Positions 54,787 to 63,357 of a stretch of DNA of 64,000 nt are shown here, in pieces. The translations under genes were made by a program, and so were the position numbers. Origin of the DNA: Bin5 sp022827195 (lineage in GTDB: Bacteria; Chloroflexota; Anaerolineae; Caldilineales; Caldilineaceae); NCBI GenBank assembly GCA_965208275.1, contig OZ242331.1, forward strand, positions 4,340,001-4,404,000, in the 5' to 3' direction. Within the stretch, counting starts at the first letter, position 1, and the number at the start of each line of letters is the position of its first letter. The notes under the pieces were generated by a model. The model made no database searches. It was not told where the DNA came from and was given only the letters and a program-made list of their open reading frames with translations.

Positions 54787-55297
54787 GATCTGCTTTTGTG
54801 CCTGTGTGCCATGCGCGCGGCACCGCAGTCCTTACTGTATGTCGTGATTGTATCGCTGTGATTGTATCTACGATGCAAGAGGGATGCAATTCTGACGCAG
54901 GGAGCGGCGCGGCGGGGTCTGCGCGTCGTTCCGTTACACCCTCAGCCCTTCGTTCTGCCTTTTGGGGAAAAGTAGATGCATACAGGCGGACAAAGGGCGG
55001 CGCCGTACTTTTTTTCAACAAGAAGCAGGTGAATGAAGCGCCAGAATTGCGGTTGTCTACTGTCATCCGCTGTGATACCGTACTCCTATTTTCCGCGCCG
55101 CGTCAGGCCGGCCCCGGCCATACGCCGTTGTCGAGCCGGAGCGGGCGCAAGCGCACGGCGGCTCGCTGGAAAGTTCAGGGCATGACAGTGGTCCCTCCAG
55201 CGCTGCGGGGCCCGCTTCGGACGGAGAGCAGAAAGTCCAGATTGGGTTTCAGACGGGAGGCCGGGTAAGGGCCGCGTTTGAGGCTGGAGCAAGCAAA
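54787..55297. other. Intergenic stretch between DUF433 and the MFS gene
   Basis: Contains a direct repeat of gtgattgtatc (54844-54854, 54858-54868) that could be a DUF433 operator. No gene seen otherwise. Confidence 0.35.
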
Positions 55298-56593
55298 TTG
55301 ACAACTGATGTTTTTCGCAGAGCAGCCGCCTGGCTGGAAACTGCTTTGGCCGGATCGCTGGCGCCTCCGGTGCGCCGCGTCATGCACATCGAGCTCTCGA
55401 TGTCGCTGGCCTATGGCGTGTTCTACGCCACGATCATCCCCTTCACGCAGGTTGTTTTGCGGCGCCAGGGCGCCACCGTCGAGATGCTGGCGATTTACAC
55501 GGCGCTCCTCTTCCTCGGCTCGGTCTTCACCTCTTTCAGCATCGTGCTGATGCGCCGCCGCCGCACCGTAAACATCATCATCTACTGCTGGCTGTTGGGA
55601 CGTTCGCTCTTTCTGCTGACCGCCTTCACATCGGGGGCCGTGCCGCTGATGGCGTTCGGTATCATTTTCTGGGTGACTGAGGAGTTTGTCGTCCCGGCCT
55701 ATACGCGTGTCATCCAGAGGATATATCCCGAAAGCGGGCGGGGCAAGGTGATGTCGTCGGTGCGCATGGGGAGGGTGTCGGTCATCCTGCTGGTCACGCC
55801 GCTGGCCGGTTGGGCGCTGGACAAGGTGGGTTACCAGGTCCTCTTTCCCATCGCCGCGCTCTTCGGCATCCTGGCCACATATCTCTTCACCCGCATCCAG
55901 ATAGACGAGGGGGAGCTGCCGCCGCGGCAGACCAGGGCTTTCGCGGAACTGTGGCAAATCGTACGGACGGACGGCAACTTTGCCATCTATCTGTTTAGCT
56001 ACACGCTGTTCGGGCTGGGTGGGATGATGGCGTGGCCGCTCTACCCGCTGGTGCAGGTGGACCGCCTGCAGCTTTCCTACTCGCAAATCGGCCTCCTAGG
56101 CCTGGTCGAGTCGCTCACATGGTGCCTGAGCTATCTGCTGTGGGGCCGGACGATCGACCGGCGCGGCGGTCTGTTCGTGGTACGCGCCATCTGCGCCATT
56201 TCGATCGTAGTCCCTTTCAGCTACATGTCGGCGCAGAATCTGTGGATGCTGCTGCCTTCCGCGATCGCGGGCGGGCTGGTGATGGCCGGTTTCGAGTTGG
56301 GACGGATCAGCGCGGGCATCCAGCTGGCCGATCCGGAGCGGGTCACAGAGTACGCTGCTTTGCAGTCCACGGTGCTCGGGTTGCGCGGCCTGGTTGCGCC
56401 GCTGATCACGATCGGACTGCTCCGCCTGGGCGTGTCGCACAACGCCATCTTTTTGCTCAGCGCGCTCTGTCTGGTGCTGGGCTGGCTCGCTTTCGCACGC
56501 GTGCGCGCGCCCACGCCGGGGGACAAGGGCTACAGCGAACGGCAGAAGCTGCGCTACCGCTGGCCCTTTTGGCGGCGGATCCCGCGGGTATGA
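55298..56593 (+). CDS. Major facilitator superfamily transporter
   Basis: A 431-aa membrane protein with about 12 hydrophobic segments. A cytoplasmic loop after segment 2 has RRRRTVNIIIY (motif-A-like), and the two halves meet near residues 205-225 (IDEGELPPRQTRAFAELW). TTG at 55298 is used, preceded by GGAG at 8 bp; no ATG precedes the first segment. Substrate unknown. Confidence 0.82.
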   Translation: MTTDVFRRAAAWLETALAGSLAPPVRRVMHIELSMSLAYGVFYATIIPFTQVVLRRQGATVEMLAIYTALLFLGSVFTSFSIVLMRRRRTVNIIIYCWLLGRSLFLLTAFTSGAVPLMAFGIIFWVTEEFVVPAYTRVIQRIYPESGRGKVMSSVRMGRVSVILLVTPLAGWALDKVGYQVLFPIAALFGILATYLFTRIQIDEGELPPRQTRAFAELWQIVRTDGNFAIYLFSYTLFGLGGMMAWPLYPLVQVDRLQLSYSQIGLLGLVESLTWCLSYLLWGRTIDRRGGLFVVRAICAISIVVPFSYMSAQNLWMLLPSAIAGGLVMAGFELGRISAGIQLADPERVTEYAALQSTVLGLRGLVAPLITIGLLRLGVSHNAIFLLSALCLVLGWLAFARVRAPTPGDKGYSERQKLRYRWPFWRRIPRV

Positions 56594-56647
56594 TGGGGAT
56601 ATGCTGGGGAGGTTGCGGAAGGCCGGCAGCGCACAGATGGAGATAGT

Positions 56648-56725
56648 TCAGAGGCGTAATTCCCCGTACGCCCCGGGCCGCATCCGGTTGACAGCAGCCT
56701 GCACGTCGTCAACCAGAATCTTCAT
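56648..56725 (-). pseudogene. Truncated DUF5615-like toxin start
   Basis: A 25-codon frame starting MKILVDDVQ in the stop of a DUF433 gene (ATGA overlap). DUF5615 PIN-like toxins begin MKILhDE and are about 110-120 aa, so only the first strand and Asp remain before unrelated sequence. Confidence 0.55.
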
Positions 56726-56949
56726 GAATCGGTGGGCACTGTCAAGGCCCTGACTGCCTGCTCCAGCGCAGCTTCTGCCATCCATTTTTCTACACCGGGA
56801 AACCACTCCAGAAACTGCTCTACGCTGGCTCCGTCGCGCAGATTTTCGAAAAGAGCGGACACGGGCACACGCGTGCCTTGAAACACCCAGGCCCCGCCGA
56901 GTCTGTCCGCGTGTCGTTCGACAGCCTTGCACGAATCCCAGTCTGTCAT
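56722..56949 (-). CDS. DUF433 antitoxin-like protein
   Basis: A 75-aa DUF433 protein, a divergent subtype (HADRLGGAWVFQGTRVPVSALFENLRDGASVEQFLEWFPGVE). It overlaps the truncated toxin frame by 4 bp in the normal antitoxin-toxin order. Only the antitoxin is intact. Confidence 0.85.
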   Translation of the reverse strand: MTDWDSCKAVERHADRLGGAWVFQGTRVPVSALFENLRDGASVEQFLEWFPGVEKWMAEAALEQAVRALTVPTDS

Positions 56950-57502
56950 ACGGTTTTCTCCTTTTCACAGCGCCCGCGGTGCAGGTGGAGTGTCATCTGC
57001 TCTCCGCCGCGATGGACGCCCGCCCAATCACCTTTAATGGGGATGTAGCGGCAACGATCCGGTCGTCAGGTAGTCCTTACCGTCTCTTCTGGCGCGATTC
57101 GGCATGAAACACGCTTTCCGGTGCTCTCCCTGTAGTATACCTTACCGGCTCCATTCAGACGCGAGACAGTTGTCGGATGGGTAAGCGGCCCTGCAGAACG
57201 GTCCAGTTTCGGCGCAGCGCGGCTGGCTCACGGCTGTCACTGACGCCGCTCTGTTCTTCTCCATTCTGTTCCGGACTTGCTGCCTATGTGGATTCCTCCC
57301 CGAGAAAGAGCGGGTTGAATTCGACGTCACAGGTGCCTATTCTCCGTTTCAAAATGACGCGAACCTTGGCGGCCTCTGCACGCTCTTTCGCTATACGGCA
57401 GACCCGATTGATGGGCCGCGGCCCCCGGTTCGCCACTTCGGGACGGGGAAGCCCGACGTTGCGGCCAGCCCTGACAGAACAGCGGCAGCTGGTCGCCTGC
57501 AA
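56950..57502. other. Unassigned stretch
   Basis: Open frames exist on both strands but none has a recognisable domain or ribosome site. It borders the left end of the duplicated segment. Confidence 0.3.
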
Positions 57503-57918
57503 CTGGCACCACGGCCGGCTGCGCACAACCTACGGGACGGTCGAGCTGCGGCCGGCGTGTCAGCAGCCGCCGCATGATGCGATGGCCGCGGCGGGCGCTC
57601 TACCTGGGGCTGGTGGAGGAGCAGTGGGAGATCACGGCGTACGTGCAGGGCTCGCTGGCGGGATACTGGGAGGGCAAGATGCAGTTCCACCGCGCGGCGG
57701 TGCGAGACGGGCTGGCGGGGGTGGAGCCGGTGGCGGGTTTTCTGGCGGAGGTGTTGACGCTGGCGGAGAAGGCGCTGGCAAGGCGGGGGCAGGGTGAGGA
57801 GAGGATATTGGCGCCGCTGCGGGGGCGGTTGGCGCGTCGGGAGAATCCGGGGCAGTGGGTGGGGCGCGTTTTAGGGGAGGAGGGGTTGGTGGGGGCGTGT
57901 GGGGTGGGTTTGGAGTGA
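57503..57918 (+). pseudogene. Duplicated 3' end of the GCS2 ligase gene
   Basis: Matches 54102-54535 at high similarity (RTTYGTVELRPACQQPPHDAMAAA, then a one-base insertion near 57590, then LYLGLVEEQWEITAYVQGSLAGYWEG to the stop). Truncated at its 5' side and frameshifted, so it is not functional. Confidence 0.85.
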
Positions 57919-57966
57919 GAAGGGGCGGCTTGGGTTGTCAGCTCACTGCAGGGAAAGCGGTTTACC

Positions 57967-58173
57967 TCACTCTCCCCGCCTCCATGCTGCATACGCTAAC
58001 GACTGGTCGAAATCTTTTTGCACAAGATAGGGGTATGCTGCCAGGATCTCTTCGGCTGTCCTCCCGGCCGCAAGGAGGCCTATGATGGTTCCGACCGTTA
58101 CGCGTAGCCCCCGAATGCATGCTTTGCCACCCATGACGACGGGGACGAATGTGATGCGGGGGAATGGTTTCAT
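57967..58173 (-). CDS. DUF433 antitoxin-like protein (copy 2, duplicate)
   Basis: A 68-aa paralogue of the 54556-54786 protein (GGKACIRGLRVTVGTIIGLL, then AAGRTAEEILAAYPYLVQKD), moved with the GCS2 fragment. Start is the ATG at 58173. No toxin gene follows; the downstream neighbour is again the GCS2 fragment. Confidence 0.8.
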   Translation of the reverse strand: MKPFPRITFVPVVMGGKACIRGLRVTVGTIIGLLAAGRTAEEILAAYPYLVQKDFDQSLAYAAWRRGE

Positions 58174-58681
58174 GATCTGCCTTTGTGCTTTGCGCGCGGT
58201 GGCGCAGCTCTTACTCTGTGCTGCGAGTGTAGTTACTGTGCAGGATGGTCGCAACTCTGGCGCGAGGAGCGGATGCTGGAGCCGCCGTGGGGACGGCTGG
58301 AGCGTTTGGAGAATGCGGGGCGGATGGTGGGGCGGGTTTTTGGGGAGGAGAAGGGATCTGGCTTGGCGGGCGGGGGCGAGATCGTGCGCGACGTGAAAAA
58401 CTGCCGGAATTAAAAGGCCATAGTGACCGCCCGCCTGACAGACGCGGCGACTGCGGAGCCAGCCGAGTTGAGATGAGGCATCAATCTGATCCTACCATCA
58501 CAGACTTTGCGGAGTTGTTCGTAGTGAGGCGGTACTCACGCAAATAGAAAAGGGAAATGGATTCATTCAGTTCAGTGTTAATAATCTTGTCGGCAATTCT
58601 GTTTACCGCCATCTGATAGCCCCGAACCTGAAGGTTGTGGGAAAGCCTTGAAAGAGCTTTCTCAAGCGGGTCTCGGCATGA
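58174..58681. other. Spacer after the duplication
   Basis: Contains the third partial GCS2 copy (58258-58373) and an imperfect palindrome cttgaaagagctttctcaag (58647-58666), 16 bp past the stop of the DUF1848 gene, which may be a weak terminator. No other gene seen. Confidence 0.35.
58258..58373 (+). pseudogene. Third partial copy of the GCS2 3' end
   Basis: The translation EERMLEPPWGRLERLENAG then VGRVFGEE matches the last part of the GCS2 protein (EERMLAPLWGRLERGENPAQ). Short and decayed. Confidence 0.7.
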
Positions 58682-59671
58682 TCACATCTTTCTGTCTTTT
58701 TCATTGTCGCTCGCATCCTCTAGGGGAATCAGCGACAATTGTTGCTGCGATCGGGCATCTATCAACTCTGGAGGTGACGGTCCGTCGGTCCTTTGTGGAT
58801 ACAGATATTCCCCGTGTGGATCATGGTCGCGATGCCGTTGTAGAGCAACCGTCCGAGAACGGACAGCGTAGCAATACACACATCCGTGTGGGCAGGTGTC
58901 ATAGTCCCCGATGTCTTTAGATTCGTAACAGCCACAACCGATTCGCATACCCTTAAGCCGAGTCCGGAAAGGCCGACCCGCTACTCTTGTCAGCCGCTCA
59001 GCGTCAACACATCGAGCCTCAACTGCACCGGGTACCATCAGTTCAGGTTGAGTGCAAACTGATAGGCGGATTCTGTGCTCCGATGCTATTTCTACCAATT
59101 CTTCCAGCAGTGCACGTTTTGCTCTTGGAGGGGGATCATGCCACGAGAATCCATTTGCTCGCGCTGATTCATCTAGATTCACTTGCGTCTTTTGATATAG
59201 TTGCATAAACGAAACAACTACTTCATTTGTGTAACCGGACAATTTAGCCACGAGATTCGAAAAGTTGCTCCGGTGAAAGTCCGCAGGAGTTATCGTGGAC
59301 AAAACTATCGTATCGTAGCGCCAAACGACCGATTGCTTCCCGTACACCGAGGAAACCGTTTGAAAGGTCTCAACGGCTCGTTCCACATCCACAACGCGCG
59401 ACTCAAGTTCCCTGGGGTAGCCATTGATCGTATATTGTACGACAAACGGAAATGTCCGATTATGAACCTCGTGCAAGGTTTCAATAAAAGGCCCCAAATT
59501 CTTTGTCCAGAATATGAAACCGTCCACATCTTCTCTCTGCAAGGAAATGACAGTATGTTGATCCCTGTTGTAGGGATTGACCATTTTGCAATAGCCGGAA
59601 CCAAGTCTGTTCCGAAACCATTCACCGTAAAATGCTGGGATGTCAGTCTTATAGCTCGCAGAAATTATCAT
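58682..59671 (-). CDS. DUF1848 family protein (possible radical SAM-like)
   Basis: A 329-aa DUF1848 protein: MIISASYKTDIPAFYGEWF start, FIFWTKNLGPF, and a Cys-rich end GCGCYESKDIGDYDTCPHGCVYCYA that could bind an iron-sulfur cluster. The function is not known. The ATG at 59671 is favoured over the longer start because the DUF1848 homology begins here. The gene lies 10 bp after a methyltransferase-like gene; they are likely one operon. Confidence 0.82.
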   Translation of the reverse strand: MIISASYKTDIPAFYGEWFRNRLGSGYCKMVNPYNRDQHTVISLQREDVDGFIFWTKNLGPFIETLHEVHNRTFPFVVQYTINGYPRELESRVVDVERAVETFQTVSSVYGKQSVVWRYDTIVLSTITPADFHRSNFSNLVAKLSGYTNEVVVSFMQLYQKTQVNLDESARANGFSWHDPPPRAKRALLEELVEIASEHRIRLSVCTQPELMVPGAVEARCVDAERLTRVAGRPFRTRLKGMRIGCGCYESKDIGDYDTCPHGCVYCYAVRSRTVALQRHRDHDPHGEYLYPQRTDGPSPPELIDARSQQQLSLIPLEDASDNEKDRKM

Positions 59672-59681
59672 CCCGTGATCC

Positions 59682-60608
59682 TCACTTCCGTTTAACCACA
59701 AACCAAAAGACTGTCGGCTCGCGGTATACAGGGGTGAAAAACTTCACTCGAGGATATCGCTCAAGAGTTCCCCTCAGCATAGCCCCCAAATCCGATACCT
59801 GCTCGTCTGGATCAAGTGTTCCTCCTAGATTCTGCCATTGAATCCCCACTTCAAATGCGGATTCGAAAACTCCCACAACCTCGTTGGTGAATGACACATC
59901 ATGCTCCAGTCGGTCTATGACAACATAGATACACTCATCACCAGTGACTGTTGCAAGTTCACTGAGGGCTTCTCGTGCCTGGTCTAACTTGGTCTTGTTT
60001 TCAGAGAAAAGGTAGTTAAAGACCAAAACATCAAGCTTTTTGAATTGGACTGCGTGGTTTCGATAAGTAGAGGAATCAAATACATCATAAGGCAGGAACA
60101 TGGGGGCAACGGTGGGGCGTTCCACTCCATTTTGGTTGAGGGAGGAGCGGAGTTCTTCTTCAGTAGCCTCGGCGAGTTGTGTCCAGGTATCCGCCCATGC
60201 AGAGACATTGTCGACTACGGCAAACACGATCTTGCGAGGCGGATTCAAGTCCTGTTGGGTTCTAAGGTGTTTCGCGAGACCTAGTAGCTCGGTTCCTGGG
60301 CCTCCCCCCATGGAGCATATATTGAGCACGCCTTGGGATGCGTTCGCGATCTTCTGACAAAGTACGTAAGAATTCTGTATTACTCGTTCAAAAAGAGTGG
60401 CATTCGCTGCAGCATGCATAAACAAATAACCCAAACGGCACAGCGGATCGTCGTATCGTATTTGAGGTTCAACCTTCTGATGCTCGCTTGAGGTCGCCTC
60501 GATGTGTGCGTTGACTTCTTCAAGAATCCGGTTCGTAGATTTTTGCGAACTCTCGCTGTATAGGCAAATGGCTTCCTCTAAGACGCGCCGGATGATTTCG
60601 ATGTACAT
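59682..60608 (-). CDS. Methyltransferase-like protein of unknown role
   Basis: A 308-aa protein. Residues about 95-115 contain NICSMGGGPGTELLGLAKHL, a class I SAM-binding motif I, and KIVFAVVDNVSAW matches motif II. Helices before it and beta strands after it (KLDVLVFNYLFSEN, ECIYVVIDRLEHD) fit a Rossmann-like methyltransferase. The ATG at 60608 has GGAGAGAAGC 6 bp upstream and is preferred over 60641. It forms a pair with the DUF1848 gene. No substrate can be proposed. Confidence 0.65.
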   Translation of the reverse strand: MYIEIIRRVLEEAICLYSESSQKSTNRILEEVNAHIEATSSEHQKVEPQIRYDDPLCRLGYLFMHAAANATLFERVIQNSYVLCQKIANASQGVLNICSMGGGPGTELLGLAKHLRTQQDLNPPRKIVFAVVDNVSAWADTWTQLAEATEEELRSSLNQNGVERPTVAPMFLPYDVFDSSTYRNHAVQFKKLDVLVFNYLFSENKTKLDQAREALSELATVTGDECIYVVIDRLEHDVSFTNEVVGVFESAFEVGIQWQNLGGTLDPDEQVSDLGAMLRGTLERYPRVKFFTPVYREPTVFWFVVKRK

Positions 60609-61271
60609 GCTTCTCTCCATTTGTTTTCGAGATGGCGACAATTCCGTGAGTGGAGTGCGTTTAGCTGATGGAAGGTGTTTTCAGCGTTTGGCGTCCAGCT
60701 GTTGCCAAAACGGCCAACAATGAGTCTTGTGATCAAGCTGATGCAAACCATAATGATGGTGGGAGTGGCATGGGGCCTCCGATGGCGTGCAACTGCCACG
60801 TCGTCAAACGTGCATATTGAAACTACACCCCGATGCCTGTCGGCCCAGCTTGTAGCTTGAGACCAGGGCGGGGGAAACCATTGACGTCGCCTCCTGTCCC
60901 TTTACATCCTCTCCACGTGAACACGCCTATCACATAAATTGCCCTAAGCGCCCTTGTCTGTGACATTCTGGGGCGTCAACAAATTCGCTTAGTGGCTGTC
61001 GGCACTGTAGTCATTCTATCAGATTCTCACCGCCAGCACCGTCCCGGACATGATGTTATTATGTCGCGCGTATCGAGAGTTCCACTCGACCTGGTCTGTC
61101 GCAGATTCGCAGCGGTGTTCCCTCCTCGATGCGGTGGAACCCGCGACCTGCGGGTGTATCCAAAGCAGCGGCCTCCGCTTTCGTCCATGGCCATCGCATG
61201 GATTTGGTGCGTTCATAAGCGCCGGCAGCCCAAACGCCGAAATCGTTTCGCCGGTGCCAGCCGGAGGCGAA
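60609..61271. other. 663-bp stretch without a supported gene
   Basis: Open frames on both strands lack homology or ribosome sites. Upstream region of the methyltransferase-DUF1848 pair and downstream region of the ubiquitin-like operon. Confidence 0.3.
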
Positions 61272-61673
61272 CTATCTCCCAAATAGATTCTTTATCCGGA
61301 GCCAGAGACTTCGCATCAGACCGCCCCGTTTGCGAGTCAGAGCGTCATAGTATTCACGGCGGCGCTCTTCCTCACGTGTCCGTCCGTCGGCGATTTGCCT
61401 GGCATTCCACTGAGCGGCCCATATGACTTCACCACGGGTAATCAGATAGTGCGATTGGCAGGCTTGCTGCCAGTTGCCGACGGAAGGACGAAGAGTCGGT
61501 CCTCGCTCTGTCTCTATTATCGACCATTCAGTTGGCCCTAAAGGTGTTCTAATTTTTGAACCGCATCCACAGACGCACAAGTGGGATGAAGCACCGAACT
61601 GTTCTGAAGCGTAGAGCACCCCAGGTTTCAGATCCTTCGGCATGAACTGGACGCGCTGCAGTTTAATCCTCAC
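61272..61673 (-). CDS. DUF6527-like zinc-site protein of the Ubl operon
   Basis: A 133-aa protein matching DUF6527-type proteins: KPGVLYASEQFGASSHLCVCGCG, with Cys-33, Cys-35 and Cys-37, and a later ACQSHYLITRGEVIW with Cys-72 and His-75. Together these could form a zinc site. The C-terminus is basic and amphipathic (MRSLWLRIKNLFGR). The start is a GTG at 61673, overlapping the ThiF gene by 11 bp; an ATG at 61643 is possible. Members co-occur with Ubl/E1 operons. A role as target adaptor or E3-like factor is speculation. Confidence 0.72.
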   Translation of the reverse strand: MRIKLQRVQFMPKDLKPGVLYASEQFGASSHLCVCGCGSKIRTPLGPTEWSIIETERGPTLRPSVGNWQQACQSHYLITRGEVIWAAQWNARQIADGRTREEERRREYYDALTRKRGGLMRSLWLRIKNLFGR

Positions 61674-62856
61674 TTAGCTCGGAGTCTCCTACAACTTTGA
61701 GGTCACCCAAGTCCAAGAGGAGATGGTAATAGGGAACCTCTTCGAAGTAAAAACCGCGCAGCTGCTTGAATCTGATGACTGCCAAGCAAGCGTTGAGGGC
61801 ATTGAGTTCACTAATTTGGATGTTCGTCCGGTACTCATCGTCCGGGTTATCCGCCAACGGGGCTAGCCCTTTGTCCCGGATTACCTGCCCATATTCGTTA
61901 GAATAATAGGTGGTGCGCAAGAGGCCACTGAGCGAACCTCTCTTGCGGCTTAGGCCCATGCCTACATCGATGAACGGAATGCCCTTGGAGATGAGCAAGT
62001 CAAAGATGCTCGCACGGGCCACACCTTTGTCGACGCATACAAACGCGAAGGTAACACCTTTCAGGTATTTATGACATGTGGCGTCGAGAAATGTTGGAGT
62101 TGCGACAAGGCCTTTGCGAAAGTTCGTGTACCGGCCGCTGTAGACTTCCGCCTTTGGTTGGCCGAGTTCAGCTTCTTCTAGCCGACCCGGCGAGCGAAAG
62201 GCGTTGTGGACGCAGAACAGATCGAGATCAAATGCCCGGATTTCACGCACGGGAGTCTTTACAATGAAGTCCAATACATATGAGCCCGTACCGCCCAAGC
62301 CTATTACAGCGATCACTTCTTCTTTGAACTTCGAGGCAAGGTCCGTGATTTCCGCCCTACTCGATAGTGTGTCGTGAAAGTTGAACACTGAATCGTTCGT
62401 GACGCTTTCCACAACTCGGAACGTGTAGGGGTTGGCACCATACAATTCTATAGCAGGGCCTGAGACAATCGCGACATAGCTCTCAATCTTGTCAAAAAAG
62501 TCTGAATACCTCCCGGCGGTCTTTGGTTTGTTGGAAAAGGAGCGCTCCACGACTATGTCTTTACTGGCCTCACTCAACGTAAGCTGAGTAGGTCCGCCAC
62601 CTAGATTTGCCACTGGTTTCCGGTCCAACCCATATGGCACAGATCCAGCGAAGAAAACTTGGTGATCCGACTGCGTGACGCGCTCCTGATCTATGAAGAC
62701 GAGCTTAGTAACGAAAGCACCGAATTGAAGCTGGTTTTCATTGTCGAGATACGGAATGTCTCGAACAACCAGGTGATTGCTGTCGAAGGCAACTGCGTAG
62801 CCTCTTTCGACCAAACGTCTGAGGTCGTCGTTATGACTGACCAGTTTCTGAAACAT
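61663..62856 (-). CDS. ThiF/E1-like Ubl-activating enzyme
   Basis: A 397-aa two-part protein. The N-terminal 165 residues are of the DUF6791-like type found in this context. From 180 on lies the E1/ThiF adenylation domain: GLGGTGS (186-192), Asp-210/Asp-212, N-x-x-R (Asn-218, Arg-221), Lys-235 in GQPKAE, and CVDKGVARASI with Cys-274. It would adenylate the C-terminus of the Ubl encoded upstream. It starts within the last 26 bp of the Ubl gene. Whether Cys-274 or another Cys forms a thioester cannot be told. Confidence 0.85.
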   Translation of the reverse strand: MFQKLVSHNDDLRRLVERGYAVAFDSNHLVVRDIPYLDNENQLQFGAFVTKLVFIDQERVTQSDHQVFFAGSVPYGLDRKPVANLGGGPTQLTLSEASKDIVVERSFSNKPKTAGRYSDFFDKIESYVAIVSGPAIELYGANPYTFRVVESVTNDSVFNFHDTLSSRAEITDLASKFKEEVIAVIGLGGTGSYVLDFIVKTPVREIRAFDLDLFCVHNAFRSPGRLEEAELGQPKAEVYSGRYTNFRKGLVATPTFLDATCHKYLKGVTFAFVCVDKGVARASIFDLLISKGIPFIDVGMGLSRKRGSLSGLLRTTYYSNEYGQVIRDKGLAPLADNPDDEYRTNIQISELNALNACLAVIRFKQLRGFYFEEVPYYHLLLDLGDLKVVGDSELSED

Positions 62857-63112
62857 TGAAGATCATCCCTTCTCTAACCTTCACGGATGCGCCGGGCGAG
62901 AGAATTCCTTCAGGTTTATTGCGGGGGCCGCCTTTGTATATGACTGCATACGTGATTTCCGGGTGTTGCGAGTAGTCTGGCACTTCAAGTGTGACCACCT
63001 GTGCATATGTGATCTCTTCCTCCGGCCACTCATGTGGAGTGCCTTCTACAATGATCATGTGCGTCTTGTGTTCTTCTCCAACAATTGCCTGCGTCTTGTC
63101 TGCCTGAAACAT
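62831..63112 (-). CDS. Multiubiquitin-type ubiquitin-like protein (single domain)
   Basis: A 93-aa protein with one ubiquitin-like (multiubiquitin) domain: HMIIVEGTPHEWPEEEITYAQVVTLEV, YAVIYKGGPRNKPEGIL and a terminal MIFNVSETGQS. The C-terminus lacks a GG pair and ends Gly-Gln-Ser, so conjugation, if any, must follow trimming or use another residue. It is the first gene after the ImmA/IrrE gene, downstream of an operator-like promoter, and it overlaps the E1 gene. Confidence 0.8.
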   Translation of the reverse strand: MFQADKTQAIVGEEHKTHMIIVEGTPHEWPEEEITYAQVVTLEVPDYSQHPEITYAVIYKGGPRNKPEGILSPGASVKVREGMIFNVSETGQS

Positions 63113-63205
63113 GAGTCCTTTTCCTTTTGCTGAATACGAGGCCTATCTGGCGCTCGCGACGGTCGTCAGTCTAAACTGATGCCAAGATCCAATGAGTTTA
63201 TAAAT

Positions 63206-63234
63206 ACTTTAGCTTAAAAGCTAAGTCTTGTCAA
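63206..63234 (-). promoter_or_regulatory. Promoter with operator palindrome of the Ubl operon
   Basis: Minus strand: TTGACA (63229-63234), 17-bp spacer, TAAAGT (63206-63211). A 16-nt inverted repeat TTAGCTT-AA-AAGCTAA (63209-63224) covers the -10 and most of the spacer. The leader to the Ubl ATG is about 87 nt. The nearby 63325-63355 carries an 11-bp tandem (ggcctagttga, ggcctaactga, ggcctcat). Confidence 0.6.
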
Positions 63235-63357
63235 GTGGACAAATGAGCGAATTGGAACTGAATGGAATGGTCGGAGTGACTGAAGAACAGACTGAGCCCG
63301 TAGGCTGGTTTCAAGCCGATTCCAATCGGGCCTAGTTGAGGCCTAACTGAGGCCTCA

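Noticed and set aside
60992..61426. 144-codon plus-strand frame near the Ubl operon
   Set aside because: It overlaps the DUF6527 gene on the other strand, lacks a ribosome site, and resembles no family.
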